The translations under genes were made by a program, and so were the position numbers. From NCBI GenBank assembly GCA_022495005.1, contig JAGYXB010001414.1, forward strand, positions 186,001-250,000: a DNA stretch of 64,000 bases. The letters run 5' to 3'. Positions 49,629 to 61,600 of this stretch are shown in pieces; the first letter of the stretch is position 1, and each line of letters starts with the position of its first letter. The notes beneath the pieces were generated by a model that worked only from the letters and a program-made list of their open reading frames with translations, ran no database searches and was not told the origin of the DNA. This DNA is from Rhyacophila brunnea (taxonomy: Eukaryota; Arthropoda; Insecta; Trichoptera; Rhyacophilidae).

Positions 49629-52600
49629 CTGCAAGGAATAATTCAATCAATTAATCCACCATTCCTTATGATATGGGTTATGACAGATAAATACCCAATT
49701 GACCCTTTACTGCATACTGTTGCGCATTTGCGACATTGTAAACTATTATGATACAGCTAACACAATCTGTATCAAATATTTTCTTTTTCAATGAGTATTT
49801 TACTTAAAACATCCTATATAAATAAGGCATTTCTAATTTAATATTGGAAGATTTCGTATGTAACTTATTTACACACATTTTATTATTATTATTTATTTAA
49901 ATCCCTTCTGCATGTAGTTGCAAATTTGCAACAATTAGATTTTAGAATTATTTGACATAGGATTGTTATTATGGAATGAAATCGATAAATTAAGGGGGGA
50001 CATGCTCGTCGAAGGTCAAAATTGAGTTTTTATTGTATTTTCAAACCATGATCCTGGACACTCCTTAAACGTTGTAGATAATCTATTTATAATTTTGAAG
50101 CCTTATTATCCTTTATAGTTATTTTAAACATTTGATGACTGCATGAAGTATTTTTGTTACATAAATAGTATTCTTTTAAACCTCTCGCTCTAATGTTTTA
50201 GAATATAGTCATATTTCGGTACATAACTGTGCAGTGGTGTTAAGATTATTTACGTTTATTAATTTTAAACGCATTTATGAAACCATTAGTATAATTCATT
50301 ATGAGATAATTTTTGTAAAATATTCACGATAAAAAATTATATTGATAATCTCTGTGATCCCAAATTTGGACAAGAATTAGGCATTTTATTATTCAAAAAA
50401 TCGGCAAGATTAACACATTTGAAGATGATTCTAAAGATACTTATTATAAGCTATGTCTTTGACCATTCAAGTGTGATAAACATTTTATGAACAATGATTG
50501 CTTTATAATAATTATTGACCTAAGAATAAGGTAGTGTTTTTTTGAAATACGCCATTTCTTTTGCCATTCCCCAGTGGTTAAGCTACAACATACGGCCGTA
50601 GCCATAAATTGACAAACTATAATTAAAATAGGGAGTAAAATGATATTGACGCGCGTGTTTGAACATGTACCGTTTAAAAAAAAATTAAAAAAAATTCGGT
50701 TAGGTACATGTTCAAACACGCGCGTTAACATAATTTTACTCCCTACTTTAATTATAGTTTGTCAATTTATGGCTACGGCCGTATGTTGTAGCTTAACCAC
50801 TGGGGAACGACAAAAGAAATGGCGTATTTCAAAAAAACACTACCTTATTCTTAGGTCAATAATTATTATAAAGCAATCATTATTCATAAGATGTTTATCA
50901 CACTTGAATGGTCAAAGACATAGCTTATAATAAATATCTTTAGAATCATCTTGAAAAGTGTTAATCTTGCCGATTTTTTGAATAATAAAATGCCTAATTC
51001 TTGTCAAATTTGGGATCACAGATTATCAATATATTTTTTTATCGTAAATATTTCACTATAATAATGTCGATATAAATTATACTGATGGTTTTATAAATGC
51101 GTTTAAAAATTAATAAATGTAAAAATCTTAACACCACTGCACAGTTATGTACTGAAATATGACTATATTCTAAAACATTAGAGCGAGAGGTTTAAAAGAA
51201 TACTATTTTATGTAACAAAAATACTTCATGCAGTCATCAAATGTTTAAAATAACTATAAAGGATAATAAGGCTTCAAAAGTATATAAATAGATCATCTAC
51301 AACGCTTAAGGAGTGTCCAGGATCATGGTTTGAATATACAATAAAAACTCAATTTTGACCTTCGACGAGCATGTCCCCCCTTAATATATGGAATCTTAAT
51401 GACTTCATTATCGGTTAGGTACGAGGTTTAAAAGTAAAAAAACCTATCTCTCAATTAATGGACAAATTATAGTCTCACCGAATACAGACGTATATTGACA
51501 ATCATAAACAATCGTCATAAATAACTATTACACAAAACGATTCGGGTATCAATTGGTACTTGTGATTGGATCATAACATTAATTTGTTGTTTTGCCAGTG
51601 TTCAAAACCATTAGTAGCCTAAAAAATATCTTTTGTTCTTCTTGGTCACAACATGATGCAACATGACAGCAGATGACACAGCGGAATTTATTAACGTAGA
51701 AGAGAAAGATTAATCATCAATTTGTAACGGCACTGTTGAAACTCCTAATGTAGAAACATATATAGATTTATAAATATTAATTGCTATTTGTTTTGTTGAC
51801 GATTCTGGAATAGCTAAAATATTATGTGGATGAAGTGCATATTAATTAATTGATATATATATAATTGAATATTAGGAAAGGTTAGTCAACAGGTAAAATG
51901 ACTTACCGAGGCCATTCCTGACGTTGGCAACTAATCTCATTGCGGGGTTCGTCACTATTCCATTTCTCTTTGTCTTTCCGCCACTGGACAACAGACAAAA
52001 TAAATATATATTTAAAATACAATTTTTTTTAAATGACCATTTAATATTTACACAAAAAAGAGTAACATTAAGGGTGTTTTGCGCTCCAATGATTTATTTA
52101 AATGACAATGTCACCATTACATAATGTTTACTTCAGCAGTTGAGTGCTAATATTCAGTGATGTAAAAAAATACGAAACATCATTCAGAGATTAATTATTC
52201 TCATCAAAGCTGTGACCATCAATTATCGAGACTGTCATCAGACCGATTGCCAGGCAAATAGCCAGGCATAATACATAATATGTTTCGCATGAATAATTAA
52301 AAACTATTGATGAGGATGGTTAAAATTGTTATAGTGCAACTATTCTAATTAATCATTTCTACAATAAAAAGCAAACACCCATTCCATGCAAGATACAAAA
52401 TGTAAAATAATATATTATTATAAAGTATGTCCGTCTATATAAAATATATTTATGTAAGAATTGTCATAGGATAGTTGGTATTGGTAGAATCGGTAGGAAT
52501 TGACTCTTTAAACGATTAACATTAGGTATAAGTAAAAACTTATAAGTAGTGACAAGGATCGCGTAAAATCGCAAACAACAGTGCCTTAGTAACCCAGGCT

Positions 52601-55600
52601 AGACTTCAACAGTACATCGCCATTTACATTTCTTTTAGAAAAAATTTGATATGCTCTTTGGATTGTTGGCAAACTGTCAATAAATTAAGTCCTAACGATT
52701 ATATAAAATAAAGTAATCTTTTTAACGATTGCATTATAAAAATATGTATCATCAAATTAAAGGTGATCGATTTGCATTGATTGCAAAGGTGATCGAAGAC
52801 TTAATCTAGTTTAAAGTAGTTTCTATATCAGGAGTTTGTTAGAGGAGCGAATCACTACATACAATGTACATCAAGAGTCATTGAATTATATTCGGAATGT
52901 GGTGATTTTGATTGAAAATTTTGTGTTCAAAATGACAATCGACTGTGACAATTTGTTCACATTTTTGAAAGGGTAAGGTGGGTAAATTTGAAGGCAGGGC
53001 GGGTTGACGAAGAGAACTCACACAACGGGAGAGCTGGTCTTCCTGCGGCGGGCGATCTTTCCAATTGAACCCACCAGTTTGCGACAGCTCATCCGCGAGC
53101 CCTCTCGATCTCTATCTCTGTCCCTGTCGCATGTCAGCCAACACGGCGAGGCGCGAGAGGGACAGACAATATGGGAGATGTGGGAGAACAAACAAAACAG
53201 GCTACGTGAGAGTGAGATAGATGCAAGGGAATAACATATCCGTTCAAGTAAATGTGAAGGCAACATTCTTTTTATCCTAAAATTTGTTCAACATATTTAA
53301 CCTTATTTGTGGTATTTTTTTAGTAAATACGGCTGCGTATTTTAGGATTCAATACATAACAGGCAATTTATCACCTAAAAACTTACTGCCACTGAATTAA
53401 GGGATCGAAGCTATACGGTCCCCCGGTTTCAGGAGTACAATGTGACGATACAATACAAAGACTTTCACCAATGGTATGATTTTGTGATATTGACAAATTG
53501 TCACCATATAGCACCTGTACACGTTGCACAGATTTACTGACACCAATAGTGTGTATTTTAAACTCGCGATAATAACTGTTTATACGTAAAAGTGCTGACT
53601 GTTTCACCAATTTCATTCTTCAATAACCGAGACATGATGTTGTCATTGTATGGTGCTATTTGACCGGTTGTGAAATTTGGTAAACATCAAAAATATTTTA
53701 CGCGGTGTAGTTAATTTTTTACAGGTTTCAGGTTTGCCACTATCATTCTACTGCGCAGGCGCAGATATCTCACATATTCCAACTGTCTTGTGAAAATTCA
53801 AAAGCTTCTGAACTTTTTTGATCCATGCATGCAATCTTGCAACTGGCACGATAATACGTATTTACATGTGCATTTTCTTGTTATGTTCGTGATAATACGT
53901 ACTGTCAGCAGTAAATCGATGCACGTGTAAGCGTGGTATAATTGAATGAATTACTTTTCGGTAAACAATGGATTATTATTATTATTGACTATTGCCTTCA
54001 CTGAAACTTTGACAAGCATTAGGTGATATTACAAGAGGTTTAACCGAAATATTTTTAAATGTCATTGTTATAATATCGATGTCTTTCCCAACTCAAAAAT
54101 TCTAAATAGACATTTCACGAGAGGAGAACTACAAGGTTCTAAGTGTTTCTTTTTGGGGAAACAAAAGAAACAATGCGGCAGTTTAAAATACTACCCCATT
54201 GTTAGGTATGTTTTGTCAAAAATAAACACGTAGAACCTTGTAGTATTAGCCAGCTCTCACCTCTAAACTCGCCTCGTGTGCCCCACGGCCACAACTCAAA
54301 TCTTCCGAGACCGGCGACCCAGTGTTGCATGTGACGACCTCGCATATCTACCTAGCGACACTCGCGCGTAATCTTTCGAAACATCAAAATATACTCTGGC
54401 TAGACGTCAAACAAATGTCATCAGACGCGAAAACGCGATTATTATGTATTGGTACCGCAGAAATTTAAGTAGTAGGCAAAAAATTTTGGATTCATCTGTC
54501 AATTAGGCATATGTCTAGATAAGAATGGCTAATGGCTGACGAGAGCGGTTTGCGCAAGCAAGCATCAGAGCCGGTCTCGACAAGTAGGTTGAGTCGCATG
54601 CAACTTGTCGATTTGCAACAGGAGATATATTTTTCAAACAAACAGTCGCATTCAACCAATCTGCGGAGCTCCATTTGGCAATGTGTGTTTTGTGAATAAC
54701 GATGACGGCACATCGACGTTTTCGACATGTTGCAAACAAGGCGAGTTCTGATGTGAGAGCGGGGCGGGCTTAGGCTTGCGAATTGTATAAATATAAATTG
54801 CAGGCTGGGAACCAATGACGAGATGTATAATATAAAATACGGAAAGCCGGTGAAACGTTTTGTTGAACAGTTTATGTGAAAAAATTATAAAGCCACACAG
54901 GCAATCCAACACAATATAATATTATTTGTTTTATTGAATATTTCATAATGTATTTTTAAGTCTGACATAATATGAGAGATATGTCAACTAAACAATATTT
55001 TGATTAAAATTTTCACCAAAACAGACCATTGTGTTATTGCATTTTAATCAACTGGCACACTTACACGAAACAGTGGAAAAAATGTTGCAACAAATATCAG
55101 TTAGAATAAATTGTAACTATCATGTTTAATTAAAATCTAATAATATACTATATTTTTTTATAGAACAAATAATTCACAGGATTTAAGAATGTAACCTTCT
55201 TAAATAAACATACATGATTATTAAAAAAATCTTGAAAAACTATCAGATGCGCACATTCCAATGTGCTTTACCAATATAACCTGTTGTGTCATACCTAATT
55301 ATGGCAAAATTGACTTGTAGTCATGCAACTGAGGCAGTTTACAAATCTCATTAATATTGGCAACTGGCTTTTATGGTTAGAATCAAGGTACCAACAATAG
55401 GCACTCACCTTGATTACGATCCAGCATCAGAAATATCTCCAAATTTTAGTTTTAACATACTTACACTTGATAAAATTAATACATATTATGTGTCATATAT
55501 TTTTTAATATGTATGTTTCTGAGGTCTATTCAAATTGTGTACGATAAAGAATGTCTTTCTCAAATCTTATGTATTATTCGTTTAATAAAAAAAAAAAATA

Positions 55601-58600
55601 TTGCGTAAGTATATTTATATATTAAGTAAGTGCAAGTACGATCAACAATATGGAGATTTTCTTGGAGATTGAAATTCGTAAAGTACTTCAGTTTCATGAC
55701 TACTTTTCATCATAATTAGGTTAGACACAGGTTTCTAAATTGGTATGGCACATTGGAATGTGCGCATCCGATGAATACAGGTTCGAGTTCTGTCCGATGT
55801 TGTATATTTTTCAAAATTATTTATAATAGATATGTTCCTGAGGGTTTTCAATGTTCAATAATTTTTTTTATAAATCAATACATTGGTGAAGGATTGAACA
55901 TTTTCCACTGTCAGTGTTATTAGTAAAGCAAAATGTCAGGTTAAAAACACTACTGAGAAAACATTTCTAACTACTGCAATAATGAATGCCAACCAAAAGG
56001 TAAGGAGAGGGGGTGAGCAGTCTATCGTAGCAGAAGGGAGGCGTCAATAATACATATCGAAAACTTCTACAATTAACTTAACACTCTACCTACCCCAAAA
56101 ATTGCACAAAGTAAGAACGCAAAATACCGGTAATTTTAGATAAAGATCCGTAAATTTCCATCGCAAAATTAAAAATTACATAACTTTTGAACCACCTGAT
56201 ATATTTCAATCAAATTTTAAACGTCAATTCGTCTACTGAATGCAGAACTATTCTGACTCACATTTGAAATATTTTGTAGAAGAGTTTTTTGAAACTGAGT
56301 TATTCATTATTTATATAAACAATTGTGTGCACAATTTTTTTCATCAATAATCCTACTAATTAATTATGATGCATACAGTTATCCATAAAAATAATAAATA
56401 GTTTCAGTGAGTTGTTACAAAGAACTCTCTCGTAAATAGTTCTGCATTTAGCTGACGAATTGTCACTAATCTACCAAATACAGTTATTACTGCAATATAA
56501 TAAAACAAAGACATTAACGATTCATGGACGGAATAGTAGTTTAGTACGATTTAACACTCCTTTCACTTGCAGTTACTTTCGAATGTCATTTACGAGCGTA
56601 CTAAAAAATATATCTGGCATACATATAAACACTGTACGAAATGACACTCCACGGGCTAGTGGATTTGACAGATAAAAATATGCATAGTTGAATGAAGCTC
56701 ATGCGAAACATTCATTTATTTTGTATAGCAAAGTCGCACATGGCTAAAGACATAACAGTGGCTTCCCCAGTGCTTTGTGTTTTGCTGCGACAGGACATCA
56801 CAGTGGAGTGAGCAGTTGGTAAAGTGTTAATAGTGGTTAATATAGATACGCCTAAGTGTATTAAACCAAAACCTCCACCAATCAATCATAGAAATGGTCA
56901 TGTAAAAAAAGGTGTGCATTTTCAAAATGAACACCCCTTTGACCAACACTTTCGATATTATTTTATGCAGACTTAATTAGTAATTTCAGTTATGAACAAG
57001 AAAAAATTTAGCCAGACAAAGTGAAGATTGAAAAGTATATAGGTATTATCCACATATTTTTCTCTCAATAATTTATTCAAAAGTGCATTTAATGTCTTGT
57101 ATCAACATCGATATGAAAATTTATTCAATAACACTACAACAGGCCATGAAGCCCAATGACATTAGTGAAGCAAAACAGTAGTTTAATTAGTAATAAAAGA
57201 GAAATATATTGTAACCTTACTGAGAAACAAACCCGGAGTCCCCGAAGCAAAGGCTAGTGCCTTATGCACTGGACTATGAGGGCCGCTATTGCCAAAGGAA
57301 TACAACACCTCACCGAATCAATTTTATGATACCACAACAGCACAAATGTAGACAATAATTGTACTATTTAAGAGTTACGTATTAAAAAAAGGAATTTTGC
57401 AGCACACATTCTAATACCTAGTTCCATGGCATCCCAATACATATGAATCAGTAATCAGTTAGCTAAAATAACAATTAAATGTTTGCCAACCTGGCTTCTC
57501 TGGAAGCGTGTTCTCCGGCAGTTGGCGGAGAGTGCTTGTTCTCTCTTCCGAGAATGATTCGCATGTGCGTGTCTCGGCAGAAGTGACGATCTGTGGAGTT
57601 TATGTCGGCTGATGTGGGTCCTCGATGCTGTGCCGACTGCTGACCAGATCCAAACTGCTGAGCTATGCTTGACAAGATGCCTGCAAAGCACATTTGTTGC
57701 GATTACTTAGAATCTTCGATTTTCAATAGTATCTTTAATACTGGATTCGAATTAGAGGTATGTGCAGTTACCGAGTCCGGAAGAAGAGTGCGGTTGCGTG
57801 GGTTGGGTGGGACTGCATACATCACTGAGAGGGCTGTGTGGGGGCGTTGCATAGAGAGGCGACGTGACACCTCCACCACCGCGTCGACCGCACCGCGCCA
57901 CCTGCTGTGCAAATGATAATGCCAGCCCCGTGCGATTCTGGAATAAATTTATATAAAAACACACAAACATCATGAGACTTTATGATAAAGTCGATAGTAT
58001 TTTTTTTAGAAAAGTGTAAGTTAAAACTAACCGGTGGTCCATTGAGTTGATGACCATCCGACATAGGCAGAGGGGCTCTGGAGTGAGGTGGGGGCACGGG
58101 CGGCACTTCTTGTTGGGAAGAGCTCACGGTGGAGGAAGTCAAATTGGAACTGCTCTTAGTCGAATTGGAACTGTGGACGCTGCGTCGCTTTGAATCCGGA
58201 GAACCTGGAATAGACCGCAGTGTACACTGTATTCATTTCTTAATTAGTAATACGAAAGGTCAGTTGAGCTCAAAAGTGGAGCTGTATAGATACCTTGGTT
58301 ATGTGGTGCTGTGGGCAGAGGGGAGAGCCTTGCATTGCTGAGGGACGCTGTACAGGCTTTTGTTTCAGCTGTTGAACCTAAACTCCGCACAAAAAAATAT
58401 AATTTCAATGACAATGAATTGCATTCTGAGTCGAATGAGAGTTCTCATTCATCTGGTCCAAATTATGTATCACAATAATGAAAAAGAAAATTTATGATTA
58501 AAATTTATTTAAAAGCAAAGCAGTTTTTTATTAAGAAACACTACTAACCGCTAGTATTGGTTCCGCCTGATTGGTCTGGCTGGGAAGATATACTGATGTT

Positions 58601-61600
58601 GGTGATGATTTGTTGATTGGAGGGAGTGGCGCCCCATCTCTCCAGCAAACGGCACACGTGCAGGTGACCAGCTCGAAGGGCCACCTTTGCCGGGGTTCGA
58701 CCTACAGTGTCACAAAATAACAATATACACACATGTCAGGAAACTAATGTTAATTAACATAATAATTTTATCAGTAAAAATATGAGAAATGAGCATTTTA
58801 ATTACTGAACATTATTCTCACCACAATGATCCGAGTGTTTGGGATTGGCTCCGTGTTGTAAAAGCCAAAGTACACATTCCTCGTGACCCTCCTGAGATGC
58901 TATGCCTGCAATCAAAATAAATATGTTCAAATCTACTTTGTCTCAATAGACATAATTATATTATTAGAAGAACTCTATTATTACAACACAAATCGATGGT
59001 GATTCCACGTTTTTAGTATGGTTGAATTGGTATTCATAGAAGAATTTATATTCTGTATGTTGGCATATGGAAAGATGGTGACATGTTTGTACGTTGTTTT
59101 GTTATTTTCATGTGATTTTTTGTGATTGTTCATCTAATTAATGATAGTTCCGAAGTATTCGGATGGCTATCTATATACAATAAATAATTCATGCAGTTTC
59201 GTCATTTAAAAGCAAATTATAGCTATAGTTGGATTGTAATGTTTTGGTTCAGATGCTAGTTGAACATATCAATATGTACATACCATTAATTTAAAACAAA
59301 TTCAAGTTTGGGAGTCTCTGCAAACTCGCATACAAAAATGCTCACAGTTTATGTCAGATGTGAACGATAACAAATTTGCTACAAATGAATCTGCAATGTA
59401 AAATGACTGGCAGGTAATTTAATCATCAGCTTAGTAACCTTTTTTCCGGCATAACTTTCACGTCTAGACACAGAAGGGTTTCTTGAACATCTTTTATTAC
59501 AGCCTTATTTAAAAGAATAGAAGGCAACACGGTATTTACCTAAGGGTGTAGCGCCTTGATCGCACTGTGCGTGCGGGTCGGCTCCTTTTGAGAGCAAAAG
59601 TCGAACAACGGCAGCCTGCCCTCGCCACGATGCAGAATGAAGGGGCGTCCGTCTTTCTCCGTCCAGGGCATCTATTAAACTGCCACCTGCCAAGTACACA
59701 TCATGATTATTGACAATCACCAATATTGTTCCAGTCGATATATCAGTTTTTTTTATCATGAAGGTGAAAAAAAAACTCACCAACTGTGAGCAACAGATTG
59801 ACCATCTCATAGTGGCCCTGCCAAGCGGATACGTGTAGAGGAGTTCTTCCCTAGAAAATTAAAAAATAATAATTACAATTTGATAATGGTGATGCTGTTA
59901 GAATAGATAAAAAATATGATATTGATTCCACCGTTTATTCCAAAAAGTTTGACCTTAACAATTGGGAAACTTTTGAAATTGGAGTAGGTACCTATTAAAA
60001 CATTTCTGGAATGTTTTGAGTCGTGTCCGGAAATTTGTACGTATGCAGTTCGTCGTATCACACTTCACCGTGAAATGTTGTATCGGAAATATATGGTCGT
60101 ATATTAAAGACCGTCCATCCTCTGTGGGTCGTATAGTACTGAGATAAAATTCATGTCTAAATAAAACATGGTTGTTGTCGTTTTTTAATTTTTTTTGAAA
60201 ATAGCTGATATACTGGATTATTTGTTAGGTTAGGTAAATTTGGAACATTATTGTCTGCAATGCTCCAGGAACAATGTATATTTTTTTCATCTCGGTAGAT
60301 GCTAAAGCTCACGGCGAACTGTGGTACGGTGAAAATTTAATACGTACAATTTACATGTAAGCCGGCTCTCACATCGAAACTCGTCTCGCGTGCCGAACAA
60401 ACCTTCCGAGAACTGCAATCCAGTGTTGCTTACCGCGCACATCTGGCCAGTGACAGTCGTGCGTAGCCTTCGAAACGTATAGATATTTGAATGCGATGAT
60501 CGGCGAGCCGGTATAGGATTTGCGATATGAATGATGTAATGTCGTTGAAACTAGAAAATTGTGTAACTCCAATAACACTACTTCACAGGAAAGACAAAAA
60601 ACATTATAGTTTTGTGTACAAATCTATGGCTATGGTGTTGAATCATCCATGATTTAACAATGATACAATTTTTTTGGAATGACATAAGAGTAAGGTAGAT
60701 GTTAACAATGGCCACTCGATGGCATTCAAAGTAAATTTTCGATTAAAACAGTGTTTTATTTTTCTAGCCTTTCTAGCTTTTCTCGAATTAACCGTTTTGA
60801 CATATTTGTGATATTAATATGTATTCTCTAAATATCTTGGCATTATCTGCTCATTTAGATGCTCTGCTGCATTCGTAGAAAAAATACTACAATCTAATTC
60901 TATACCGCAAAGCCATTTGATGATTTACCCCATACCCAATAATTTCAGGATAGCATGTCACCAGGTATGCCATTTAAATATAAAACTATGAGGACTCGAA
61001 GTTCATGAACTGGGCATAACAATTAATAATAATAAAAATATGGAATTGATGGTAAAATTGAATCTAAAATTATCTTGAAAAGTTTGGTACAGATGAATTG
61101 TAGCTAATTTAAATAGTAAACCTTGAGTACTTTCTTCCAGCATAACTTTCAGATATTACCTACACATTTAGGCCCCTTCTAGTAGGAAAGGTTTTCATAA
61201 ACGTATTTCGTTTATTCAATGTCCTCTTCCCAGTATAAGAATGATCATTAGATTTTGTAGGCCTATACGACGCTTGCATTCTGACAGAGCTGCTCTATGG
61301 CAGTGAGTCATCGCACCTTATGAAGGCTCAGAGTAGCCATATATGTACTGAGCTTCGAGATTAGATGTTTGCGGCGGAGACTTGGTGTGCGGTGATATAA
61401 CTTTAGGAGCAACAAGGAGATAAGAGAGTGGACCAACCAGCCGAGACAACATTGGACCTGGTTTGCCATTTCTTCAAGCCAGCCGGATCTCGGCGTCCTG
61501 GAAGGTTACTAAATACGACCCACAGAATGTAAGCGGCAAAGCTACGGAATGCTGGAATAACCTGGTAACAAGAATGGCGAGCGGGATTCTTGTTCATATG

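Noticed and set aside
50444..50930. Two near-identical proteins on opposite strands
   Set aside because: They are mirror images produced by the palindrome at 49994-51380, not a duplicated gene.
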